Shown: positions 47,816 through 57,645 of the stretch, piece by piece
How positions within the stretch are numbered: the first letter of the stretch is position 1
How the letters are laid out: every line of letters begins with the position of its first letter
Source: Galdieria partita
Lineage: Eukaryota; Rhodophyta; Bangiophyceae; Galdieriales; Galdieriaceae
Assembly (NCBI GenBank): GCA_025991245.1
Contig: BQMJ01000036.1
Span: forward strand, 1-64,000
Length of the DNA: 64,000 nucleotides
Direction: 5' to 3'
Position numbers and translations under genes: made by a program
The notes under the pieces: model-generated
Databases searched by the model: none
What the model saw: only the letters and a program-made list of their open reading frames with translations
What the model was told of the DNA's origin: nothing

Positions 47816-49051
47816 ATGAATGGAAAGTCATTTTGCCACGTTTTCACGACGATTGTCAAATTTCTGTTTCGAATGATGCAAGCGTTTCACGCGCCGGTTG
47901 GAAAGCCTCTGAACAAGTCCAACTCGTCACCTTATTTTACTGAAAATTGCGTAGTATGTCTAGAGAATCAATCTACTATCGAACTTAGGCCTTGTGGACA
48001 CGCCATAATTTGTCAAACTTGCGTGTCTCGTTTGGACGATACACTATGTCCTCTATGTCGCCAAACGGTGCAAGTCATTCGAGTGAAAGGTGCAAAAGAT
48101 TTATATCCATTTAAACCAAAAATAGGTGAAACACAAAATTCTGAAGAGTCTAAAGTTAATTCTAAGCAGTTTCCTCTTGAGGAAGAGTCCACTAGGCCAG
48201 GAGAAGTTGTTGGTCAAAGTGCTTCGTTTCATATGCACAGTGAATATCAAGGTCATTTAGAATTAGAAGTTCCTTTTTCAAATATTTTAGAGGAAAGACG
48301 TGCGTTTGAGAGTTTTGTCCTTAGGCGAACATATCAAGTTGTGGTTTCAGGTTCCGTTGAAGTCAATACCAAGGCACTCGTTAGTGAAGTCCTTGCAAGA
48401 TTTGAAAACAATCTCAAAGACTTCCATATGGATGATTTCGAAAGTTTCGAGCAACAAAGGTTAAGGAATGGTGCAAAAGTGGAGTTTGTTTCGGACAACT
48501 CTCATGCAGGTGCGCTTCAGAGTGAACAATTGACAACTATGAACCAATCTATTCCGTTGCACACTGTTGTCGACACTACTTCATCAGCTCAGGCATATCT
48601 TGCCAATGCTTGTATTGAAAACATTCCGCTTCATATAAAAAGCTTCAGAATATGGGAACTTATTCGCATGCTACGACAGCAAAAGAAGAAAAAGCAAGAC
48701 CTTTTTATTCTTTGCTGTTCAGCATTTTCAGAAATATCCTTGAACGAGGTGGTGGCTTTAGACGAATCGATATCTTTGCGCTATGTAATGTGTACACCCC
48801 GAATATGGGTATTTCTTGATGTTCCTTTATCTGAAAGCGAAAAGATGCTTGAAAGGAAGTTGACCTTTGAGCAAGTCGAAGAAGCATTTTTAAAGGTTCC
48901 TATTCATAGACGTGCATCAAAGATTGTGCATATCCAACAGTTGGATGAACATAATATGGAACAATTGGGACACGACATTGCATCTTTCATCAAACAAGGG
49001 CGTCGTCTAGAGCGATGCAACTCCTTCCACAACTTGTGTTGTTTTATGTAA
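47816..49051 (+). CDS. RING finger + degenerate Ras-like domain + CaaX protein, paralogue 2
   Basis: Single exon, 411 residues. A C3HC4 RING near 44-86 (CVVCLEN, PCGH, CQTC, CPLC) closely matches the neighbour, including SRLDDTLCPLCR against TRLDDQLCPFCR. The Ras-like part from about 160 begins PFSNILEERR, then YQVVVSGSVEVN at the P-loop position. IRMWELIRM-like FRIWELIRM replaces the DxxG region, followed by DLFILCCSAFSE and IWVFLDVPLSE. None of the canonical nucleotide-binding residues is kept, so GTP binding is doubtful. It ends CCFM, a farnesyl-type CaaX box with an additional adjacent Cys suitable for palmitoylation. Same strand as paralogue 1 with 62 bp between, so it arose by tandem duplication; the two have diverged widely outside the motifs. 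Confidence 0.82.
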   Translation: MNGKSFCHVFTTIVKFLFRMMQAFHAPVGKPLNKSNSSPYFTENCVVCLENQSTIELRPCGHAIICQTCVSRLDDTLCPLCRQTVQVIRVKGAKDLYPFKPKIGETQNSEESKVNSKQFPLEEESTRPGEVVGQSASFHMHSEYQGHLELEVPFSNILEERRAFESFVLRRTYQVVVSGSVEVNTKALVSEVLARFENNLKDFHMDDFESFEQQRLRNGAKVEFVSDNSHAGALQSEQLTTMNQSIPLHTVVDTTSSAQAYLANACIENIPLHIKSFRIWELIRMLRQQKKKKQDLFILCCSAFSEISLNEVVALDESISLRYVMCTPRIWVFLDVPLSESEKMLERKLTFEQVEEAFLKVPIHRRASKIVHIQQLDEHNMEQLGHDIASFIKQGRRLERCNSFHNLCCFM

Positions 49052-49298
49052 CGTATCGACATTGTTGTTGTATGTTGTTTTCGGCTCTGTGCATTGTTTA
49101 TATATTTGAGTGAATGTTTTGTGAGTTTTCAAAGTGCGTCATTGTTTTTTATTTGTTCCATTTAGGAAATAAAGAACAGAAGAGGCACTTGATTGAATTT
49201 TTTTATAGAATCGAGGAAACAAAAGTATTCCGTTACAGTTCTTCTTAGCACTTTGTACATAGAAATAGAAAATAAGTATTGACATCTACAAAAGCTTA

Positions 49299-51590
49299 TC
49301 AACTTTCTTCCTTTCCCTTCGATAAAAGCTGTCGTGAGTATAAAGAAGATACAACCTCATTTAGTTGTGTCGCCAAACTGTCCAAACGCTGTAAATCTTG
49401 TTCCTTAATAACTGATGCTTCGTTGTTACATTCGACTGTTGGAATCCATTCTTTGTGATGCTTCGTTGCGAGTTGATTTTGAACCAAGTCTTCCAGTTGC
49501 ATTATGCGCTCACTTAAGATATGTCCTTGATTTCTTTCAGAACGAAGAACGAAGAAAAATCCAATTAAAACGATTAGAGATATTAACAAAACAAATATAA
49601 AAAGTGCATAAAGTTGGGTCTCTAAACTTCGGAGTCGAGCATTCCAACTTTCTTTTCTATTTGGACTTTGGAAACCATCTTCCAAAGAAGTTTTGGAGCT
49701 CGAAGACTTGTTTTTCTGACTCTAAGTCATATTTAAATAAAGAAGACAAGGAAATGGGATAAAATCTTACATTTTCTGGCAAATCTGTTTGTACTTCGAG
49801 CTTCGACCTTGTTGTAGACTTGGCGTTCCCATTCTTCACAAGTTCATCCATCACATAATTGCCTCTGTTATTTTCAATGTACTTCTTTAATACCTTTGTC
49901 AGGGTTTCGTAGCTCTCCATTGTTTCTCGATGAATATTCGACTCAATCAATCTCCTCCACATGACCTTTTTCTTCCACTCAACATTGAGATATATATTCA
50001 CTTCACATTCAGGCTTATTATTTTTATTAGTGGACTTGTCATGGGCCTCTATCCTAGTTTGCATAACAAAAGTATCCCCAAATGGAATGTCTAATAACTG
50101 GTTCGTCCATTCCACCTTCATTGATCAGTATCAAAATATACGAAAGAAACAGACAAGTAACAATCGACTTACGAGTAAGTAATCTTTCTCTGGATTCAAA
50201 CAGATACGTTGATGTTCTTCATTTCGAGTTTTATTGATTCCTACCGCCAAAGCTTTGTTATGAACAGGTGAGTAGTATTTGACGGTACGAATACATCCCA
50301 AAGTAGAGTGACGTTGCCATTTGCTAATCTCTAAATTGGAATCTCCTCGTAATTCATGATACTCTTCCAATACACTATGTGTTGTGTCCAGTCCCTCTTC
50401 TTCTGAAGACGAAGGTACAGAATTTGGCTCCTCTGTTTCATTTCCTATAGGACATGAGTTCAAAGCAATCAACTCTCCAAGATACAAAACAGATGTGGCA
50501 AGGTGACAAGAGACAAGAAGGTGGTCCTGGTCATTGAACGAATTATCAAACATGCTTGTTTGTGTGAAATCTTCTCTTTCAAACATTCTGATTGTTTCGG
50601 CTATTCTGTTGTGTTGCTGCTCATCTCTCTCTTGATTCTCTTCACCTTGCATTTCCGAATCCTCCGAATTCGATGCAACAGAGTCATCTACTGTATGCAT
50701 ATCTTCATTGTCATCTTCTTGACTGCCAAAGTTTTCTAATATTTTCTCAAATTGTGCACTGCTCTTTAACTCTGCAAGCTTTCCTTGTTTGAATAGAGTC
50801 CACAGAAGAAACTAGAAATAGTAGTTGAGTAAAAACATGGAATTGACAGGCATAGTAATACACCAACCAATCGTTGAAAAGCTAGATTTCTTGTTAAAAA
50901 GGAAGCAAAGAAATATTTCCTCCCATCTTTCAATACTATTTGAATAGCAGTTGGGAAAATCATTGCCACATTCTTCTTTCTTATACTCAATATATCGCTC
51001 AACGGAATAACCACTCTCAAGGGACGGCCAAATAGTCCAGAGAAAAAACATAAATAACTGTTTGTCATATAAAGTTTTCCTTGCATGAGCACCCCCTTTC
51101 CCAAGGCACAAGCAAACTCTCCTAGAAGATTCTCTGAATCTGGAAGATGGAACCTCTTATGAAGGGTTTTCGAGTGAGAAATCTGTGAAGCGGAATACGT
51201 AGAATCATTAAGACCTGAGGAGCTTGTAACGATACTACTATATTTATCCGGTTTGTTTGAAGAAACCAATCGATTCCTCTCCTTACTGGTCTTCTTGTTA
51301 AGGTTGGTGGAAGCAGAGTCGGATTGTGCTGAGTTCTTATTACCGATACTATTCCAACTTTTTTCTCTCGTCTTTAACGTTGCAGGTACAGTTGTGTCTT
51401 CGGAAGCCATACGGGACCAGTCTTGTTGTGTTTCGGTCGCTGACTTGCCAAATGAAGTGTCGTTTTGTGTATGAGAAAAGGAAACTGCACTTGTACGTTG
51501 TTCCAGTGTTGCACTTGAGTTCAATGTCCTTTGAGAAGAAGAGGCTACTTCTATAGCCATGCGATGGTTTTCCACATTTTCTTCGGACAT
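49299..51590 (-). CDS. GRAM-VASt sterol-transfer protein (Lam/Aster-like)
   Basis: Predicted lipid-transfer protein at ER contact sites. Four exons (50868-51590, 50173-50811, 49771-50115, 49299-49721) are joined through introns of 49-57 nt that all preserve phase, giving 709 residues. The Ser/Thr-rich N-terminus is disordered. A GRAM domain lies at about 150-240 (FHLPDSENLLGEFACAL, LMQGKLYMTNSYLCFFS, VIPLSDILSI). A VASt domain, the START-like sterol-binding fold, covers about 330-510 (CIRTVKYYSPV...NKTRNEEHQRI, then VEWTNQLLDIPFGDTFVMQTRIEA, VNIYLNVEWKKKVMWRRLIES). One membrane helix follows near 600 (LYALFIFVLLISLIVLIGFFF), then a short coiled coil. This order is that of yeast Lam/Ysp and animal GRAMD1. 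The gene is head-to-head with the MFS transporter, 45 bp between start codons. Confidence 0.88.
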
Positions 51591-51635
51591 AAGAATAAAC
51601 CGTCACTTGGGCCACGCGTGGATTAACTAAGAGGA
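51591..51635. promoter_or_regulatory. 45-bp bidirectional spacer between GRAM-VASt and MFS genes
   Basis: Only 45 bp separate the two divergent start codons (51590 on minus, 51636 on plus). Promoters and 5' UTRs must be extremely short or overlap the opposite gene. No TATA-like element is visible. Confidence 0.55.
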
Positions 51636-53453
51636 ATGGCTCGGAAGGAGACAACTGTCCAAGCCAGTAGTCCAAGTTGTCTTCCTGTTAACAACGACCT
51701 TTATATTATAGACAACGAAACTACAGTCAATGAATCCTTATTAGGAACCGAATCATACGCCAACAGTGACTGGTTGCCGGATAGTGTTTTATCCTTACAT
51801 GGGGAAGGAGACAATAACTTGGCTGTAAAATTGTCACATAATACAAAAAGTTTATATATACTCGTCTTCTTAAATGCTTTTTCTGTGGGATTATATGTTC
51901 CTTCTATACCGGAATTATTATTAGATGCTTGTGTTGGAGATTTATCAAGGGCAACGTTACTGCAAGGCTACATTAGTTCGTTGGTGAGTGCCAGTTTATG
52001 AACGGATAAGTCCATCTAACCATAGTACCAGGGTGCTTTCTTGGAAGTTTTTTCAAACTCTTTCCTTGGAAGCTTATCTGATAGGAGAGGTCGTAAACCC
52101 TTTTTACTGCTTTCTTTATTTGGTACAAGTCATTCATTCTTTTCCCTTTATGTGGTCCTCAACGTTATGTTTTACACAGGACAAGCACTGAATTTACTTG
52201 TCATATGTAGCTCTCCAAAATATATTGCATCCTATTTTGTTGGCAGAGTTTTTTATGGTCTTACAGCCGGTTTTTTGGCTTTGATCAACAGGTAAAGAAT
52301 ATTCTTGTCGAGACGAATGGTGAAATTCATCGTTCATTTCTTAGTTGTGTTGCAGATATGAGCAATTTTCAACCACATTTATCTTCAGCTTTTGGTATAT
52401 TTTTGTGTCTAGTTGTCTAAATTTCTGTTGATACATTTTTAGGTATGGTTGGAGCTTCTTTTGGTATTGGTTTTGCTTTGGCTCCATCTTTGGGTGGATA
52501 CTTGTCGAAATCTTACAATGCATTATTCCCTCTTTATGCATCACTTGTGTTGCAAGTTTCTTGTATGGTGAGTTGGCTCAAAGAGTTTGTAAATGTCTAT
52601 ATTTTATGTTGTTAAAGGTTTACATTTTGTTTTTTTTCCAAGAAACCAGAGCTCGATTGTCTGCTTCGGAGAACAGTCTTGAACATGTTGTTTATCATAT
52701 GGTTTCTGGAGTTCGACTCTTTTTAAGCTCAAATGCAATGACTCTCGTTGCTTTGGCAATTGTCTTGTTGGGAATGAATGAAGGAATTTTTACAATTATC
52801 TATATGTATTGTCGTCAACGTTTTGAATGGTTCAGAAAGAATTTATTATTTCAAGGTTGGATAATCATCTTATTGTTTATAGGCATACGGCAGAGCTTGG
52901 ATTATTCCTTTCCAGTGTCGGGATCGTTGCTTTACTATCTCAAGGCATTTTCATACGTTATTTGGTTGGCCATTTTGGAGAACATGTTACATTGCTGCTT
53001 AGTATAGCAGTGGATGGTTAGTGCAATGATTTTCAACGGCTGTTCATTTTTTTCAACGTATTATTTTAGCTCTTCACTTTCTTGGTTATGGCATGGCAAC
53101 TAGGTAAGAGTGGAATATGAGTTGGAAATCTTTCTTGTCATTTTGGTTGTGATAGAGGTTGGATGTTTTTTGTTATTTTATGGCTTGGATGCATTTCCTT
53201 TTGTGTCTTTCCTACTCTCAACTCTATTCTGGCAAAAGGAATGGTGAATGAAGACTATGGACTGTTACAGGGTGGTATTCAGAGTCTTCGAACTGTTACA
53301 CGAATTGTTAGTCCTTTGTTATTCAGTGAAGTTTTCCGAGTTAGTGTTCAAGAGAAGCTTCCATTGGGTATTCCTTTTTGGATATGTAGTGTCTTCTGTC
53401 TTTCTTCTTGGTTTGCAATGTATTCAGCTTTGAAACGAATGGAATCAGTCTAA
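51636..53453 (+). CDS. MFS transporter (TetA/MFSD-like)
   Basis: Eight exons (51636-51983, 52032-52291, 52345-52394, 52443-52567, 52618-52829, 52883-53016, 53070-53103, 53156-53453) are separated by seven introns of 48-53 nt and give 486 residues. The N-terminus is hydrophilic (about 70 residues), then membrane helices begin. Motif A GSLSDRRGRKP follows helix 2, and the middle loop has CVADMSNFQPHLSSAFGMVGASFGIG, as in TetA/MFSD14-type carriers. The second half repeats the pattern (FIRYLVGHFGEH). Most donors are GTRAG-like; intron 5 uses a weaker GTTCAG. Substrate cannot be told from sequence. It converges on RING paralogue 3 with 128 bp between stops. Confidence 0.88.
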
Positions 53454-53581
53454 ACTCCTAGTATACTTGTAAAACAACAAAAGTGAGGGTAGGATGGTTA
53501 CTTTTGAAGATTGCAAGTTGAAAGTGTTTTGAACTCAAGAAACATGTTGGATAATGAAATATTTACAAGTTGAAAAAAAAT

Positions 53582-55035
53582 TTACATACAACGACAACTA
53601 TTTGACCCTGATGAATGACCAACATTTCTGTTCCTGTCGCTGCTTATTACTGTTGGTGTTGTTGCATGGGACGATATCCAAGAACGACTTCTATTTTGCC
53701 GTTTTCTCTGAATTTTTGCTCGACGCACAACAGTTTTCATAAGCGCACGCAAGTTATTGAATTTATCCGCCAAGTTAACATATAATACATCCAGTAAATC
53801 TGCACGATTAGGTTCATATTCTTTAAGCAACTTGTATATCGAATCGATGGTAAGACTGCTTTGCTCTTGATGCCAAAAAACATGTTTAAAATGTTCCGGA
53901 GAATTGCTGCTTCTTCCTTCTTCCAGTTCAGACTTGTCTAATAGCACAAGTAATTCTTTACAAACGAAACCATATCGATCTCTCAAACGTCTCTTCAGAC
54001 TCAAAATATCATAAAATGATTGTTCATTGTCACTATAACAACAATATAATAGTAAATCAGGAGTATACCAAGAGTCCTTTAGCTTTGCAAATCTGAACAA
54101 CTCCCATGTCCTTATATTCCTAAAACAAATAAAATTCCCTTCAAAACGACTATTGGGTGAATATTGTCCACATTGAAAACAAATATTTACAGGAGGCTTC
54201 TCACGACTTTGAATGGGACAGTGGTTCTTATTAGCCACTTTATTTCCCAAGTTCAACTCCAAACGTGGCAACTTGAACAAACTTTTGTTCATAGCATGAG
54301 CTGCCTCTTTGCCAACTTTAGGACTTTGGTTGATACAAGTCCCAGTATGAATATAAGAACCATCAACAGGAAATATATTCCTCAATACTTCAATCAAAAG
54401 TTCATTCATCTCAAAAGAGGAACCACAAACCCAAACCTGTAGGGTCTGTTTAACAATGTTGCGTTCGTGCTCATTTCGCTGTTGCAAAAGTTTCTCCAAC
54501 GGATACATCAACGAGTTTTCAATTTCTTCACGTGAATGATAGTTTTCGCAAACTGACAAAACCAACCATTCTCCTGTCCTTCTGAATGGCCAATAAACTG
54601 AAGCACGGAAGTGGATGGAGATATCACTTCCTCAACTGGGTTCCCTGCACTGTACTTCTCAAAGTACTCAGAGACCTTAACATTATTGACTGGACCTTTT
54701 TCACTACAAGCCCAGTATTCTTCGTTCATCACATTCAGAGAACAGTCTTCAACTGTCTTTAACTTGACGGGCAACAAATTGAAAAACAATATTTGCTCCC
54801 TGCAGCAAGGACAGAGTTGATTATCCAGCATACATAAACAACGCTCACAAATAACACTATGCTCACAAGGTACAAAAACTACGTTTGCAACTTGTTCCAT
54901 ACAAGCAACACATAGAGTGAGGTCTTCCATGGCCGGAATAATACTGGACTCCTCAACCCCTTCCCCTTGTGGAACAAAAGAAGAACAACCCAACCTTCCA
55001 ATCTGTTCTACATGAGTACTTGCTAGCTGTGTCAT
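53582..55035 (-). CDS. RING finger + degenerate Ras-like domain + CaaX protein, paralogue 3
   Basis: The start ATG is at 55035 (MTQLASTHV). The RING near 45-90 reads CVACMEQ, PCEH, CERC, CPCC, with MLDNQLCPCCR matching LDDQLCPFCR of paralogue 1. The second half lies in another frame. I propose a 74-nt intron (54582-54655, GTACAG...TTCAG) joining 54656-55035 to 53582-54581, for about 459 residues. A frameshift or different splice is possible because the ends are weak. The Ras-like part shows LQVWVCGSSFEMNELLIEV, IRTWELFRFAKL and ELLVLLDKSELEEG: same positions as the paralogues and equally lacking P-loop and DxxG residues, though LDKSEL keeps a trace of NKxD. A basic stretch (RRAKIQRKRQNRSRS) precedes the C-terminal CRCM, a CaaX-like end. 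It diverges from presenilin across about 100 bp. Confidence 0.75.
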
Positions 55036-55138
55036 TTCCACCAAAAACTATCAAGTCTCCACTTCTAGTAAGACACGTTGCACAAGGTGACTATATCTCA
55101 ACTGTCACCACTTTGAACATTGCAACATTACGACAGCA

Positions 55139-56386
55139 ATGCGTCACGGGAAACCACAACTCTTGTCATTGGCTATTTATCCAGTTATTGTGAGTATTCT
55201 GTTTGCTACTTTATTCTATTGTTTAGCTCGTTGGGAGCCTATATGTGGTGTGAATAATTTTTCAAATGCAGAAACTGAAGACACTTTGGATTCTCTGAGC
55301 TCTTTTGGAGGAATGAGTTCCCTTGCGAAACAACTCAAGGATCATCCACAAGAGTTGTTGTTTGCTTCTCTTGTAGCAGTCGGTTCGTTTCTTGTATCTG
55401 TAATAATTATTACCTTTACGTTATTGTGCCTTTATCGCCACGGTTGGATACAATTCATCCGATATTGGCTTACTTTCTCTACTGCCATAGTATTTTGCTT
55501 GACTGGTGGAACTCTACTTATCAAACTTTGTCAATTCTTGTGTCTACGTCTTGATTGGCTAAGTCTTTCTTTTATGATGTGGAACTTTAGTATTGGAGGT
55601 GTCTTTGTAATTTTTTATCATGCTCCACGTTGGTTGCAACACTTGTACTTGATATTGATGGCTTCACTTCTTTCTTGGCTATTTCGTGATTTTCCAAATA
55701 TAGTTATTGGAACACTGTTGGCTGGTTTAGCTATTTGGGATATTTATGCTGTCCTTTCTCCTCGTGGTCCTTTGAGAGATATGGTTGAATTAGTATCAGA
55801 ACGTGGAGAAAGAACTGAGTTTCCAGCGCTAGTTTATGACACTTGTCCTTATGATATTGATTGTATTTATGCAATTGAACAATTGGAGCAATATCATTCC
55901 TCCTCTATCTTGGATTGTCCATCTTGCTCCATTGCAAACGACCAATCTGAGTTATCTTCGGGAGAACAGAATTCGACCAGAGCCAATATGGAACAAGAAC
56001 AATCTTCTCCATGGTTGGATGAAAGCATAGTGACATTGTCATCTTCGTTATTACAAAGTGGCACAGGTTGTAATGCAACTCTTCAAAATAGTGCAGAAGC
56101 CGACAACAACAACAACAACGGATATATCAAAATTGGTCTCGGTGACTTTGTATTTTATTGTGTTCTTGTAGCAAAAAGTTCAGAGTCCAATATACTAACA
56201 TGGTTCTTTTGCTTATGTTCGGTTATTGTTGGTTTTTGTTGGACTCTTGTATTGCTGCTCGGATATCGCAAGGCACTTCCAGCTCTACCCATTTCAATAT
56301 GTCTTGGTTTGATTGCTTATTGGATATCCATACTGGCACTGTATCCATTTTCTAACCATTTTGTATCGAAACTATTATTATTATAA
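55139..56386 (+). CDS. Presenilin, catalytic aspartyl protease subunit
   Basis: Intramembrane protease of the gamma-secretase complex. Intronless, 415 residues, nine predicted membrane helices. Both catalytic Asp motifs are present: WD in AIWDIYAVLSPRGPL (Asp about 201; Tyr of the usual YD is Trp here) and GLGD in IKIGLGDFVFYCVLVAKSS (Asp about 336). The PALPI motif near 381 completes the active site. The post-catalytic segment RGPLRDMVELVSERGERTEFPALVY matches the family closely. The hydrophilic loop (about 225-325) is Ser/Glu/Asn-rich, as expected at the autoproteolysis site. Length is within the normal 400-470. The stop lies only 14 bp from the stop of the convergent kinase gene. Confidence 0.96.
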   Translation: MRHGKPQLLSLAIYPVIVSILFATLFYCLARWEPICGVNNFSNAETEDTLDSLSSFGGMSSLAKQLKDHPQELLFASLVAVGSFLVSVIIITFTLLCLYRHGWIQFIRYWLTFSTAIVFCLTGGTLLIKLCQFLCLRLDWLSLSFMMWNFSIGGVFVIFYHAPRWLQHLYLILMASLLSWLFRDFPNIVIGTLLAGLAIWDIYAVLSPRGPLRDMVELVSERGERTEFPALVYDTCPYDIDCIYAIEQLEQYHSSSILDCPSCSIANDQSELSSGEQNSTRANMEQEQSSPWLDESIVTLSSSLLQSGTGCNATLQNSAEADNNNNNGYIKIGLGDFVFYCVLVAKSSESNILTWFFCLCSVIVGFCWTLVLLLGYRKALPALPISICLGLIAYWISILALYPFSNHFVSKLLLL

Positions 56387-56400
56387 GAGATAGATTCGTG

Positions 56401-57549
56401 TTATAAGATTTCCTCTCCAAGTTGTAGAGGTGCTGCTTTTGGCTCTTCATCGAAGAAAGGATGACAAACAGCCTTAACCGCAGAATATCTCTTATTAGGA
56501 TCGAAACACAATAGACCATCCAACAAGTCTAATCCTAACTCACTCAACTGAGGGAATCGTCTTTTGAGAAGAGAATAAGATTGAGGAGAAAATGATATTC
56601 GTAAATTCTCTAAAAGTTCTTCTGAACCTTCCCATATTTGGTTATTAGGTGTACCTAAGAGTTGAAAAATTTGAACAAGTTGATCCAATTCGTCTCGTCC
56701 AGGAAATAAAGGCTTTCCTAATAACAATTCCCCAAAAAGACATCCTGCTGCCCACATATCTACACTCGTTGAGTAGCTCAACTTCCATGGCAGTGCAGCT
56801 TCCTTTCTCACGCTCGAACTTGTCAAGAGTAACTCTGGTGCACGATACCTGGATAAGAGAATAAGAATATGCAAAAGACTATTTAAAGAATGTACAGAGA
56901 CTCACCAGAGAGTAACCACTTTTGGAGTAAAAGGCCTCAAAGGTGAAGCATACTCTCTTGTCAATCCGAAATCAGCAATCTTCACTTGACCGTCTTTGTT
57001 GTATAAAATATTCGACATTTTCAGGTCTCGATGTATGATCCAGTTATCGTGAAGATACACCAAGCCTTCTAAGATTTGATACAAAATGCTCTTCACCTGA
57101 TATAATTCCAACTTCATAGAACGCGCGGACACAGAGTCTACGACAACTCCCAAATCAGTATCGCAGTGCTCAAACACTAAAAAGACACCAGATGCATCTG
57201 ACGTAGTAACCACTTCTCTACTATACAAAAAAAGTCGCAAGATTACTCGAGAGCACTTGAAGGAAAAAAACAGACACACAGCTCCACTATTCTGGGGTGA
57301 TAAAGTTGTTGTAAAACACGTATTTCTCTCAAAGCTGTGATTGGGAAGCCTTCCTTTTCACTTTGCAACTTTATCTGCTTAATAGCGACCCAATCTCCAC
57401 TTTCCACTTCCTTTGCTCTAAGAAAAGAGATATTTTGTATGCAACGGAACTGATTGGTAGGTTGCTTACCTATAAACTGTCCCATAAGTACCTGCTCCAA
57501 TACGTCCCACCTTTTTATACTTGGACACTGACCTGGAAGAAGGAAACAT
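56401..57549 (-). CDS. CDK10/CDK11 (PITSLRE)-like cyclin-dependent kinase
   Basis: Four exons (57470-57549, 57280-57417, 56906-57220, 56401-56848), with introns of 52-59 nt, give 326 residues, about the length of a bare kinase domain. Visible are the Gly-rich loop [14 protein letters not shown], the catalytic Lys in WVAIKQIK, the C-helix PITALREI (PITSLRE/PISSLRE type), [12 protein letters not shown] and [17 protein letters not shown] 10-residue insertion ([14 protein letters not shown] region) follows the activation segment. The [13 protein letters not shown] string and PITALRE favour the CDK10/CDK11 branch, which acts in transcription and splicing control; exact orthology is uncertain. Exon 1 was found by splicing upstream of the continuous frame and restores the Gly-rich loop. 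Confidence 0.9.
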
Positions 57550-57557
57550 AACGAGGT

Positions 57558-57584
57558 GTATATATATATATATATATTATATCC
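57558..57584. repeat. TA dinucleotide microsatellite
   Basis: A short (TA)n run of about 20-24 bp lies just upstream of the kinase start codon, in the 96-bp gap to the dehydrogenase gene. It may vary between strains and lies where the kinase promoter must be. Confidence 0.7.
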
Positions 57585-57645
57585 AATAGAGACAAACTAA
57601 TGCATTGAGAAGCAAACAATCATAAATGAAATGAAATGTCACAAG

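Noticed and set aside
57558-57584. TA-rich stretch as a replication origin or TATA box
   Set aside because: It is a plain dinucleotide run; nothing specific supports either role.
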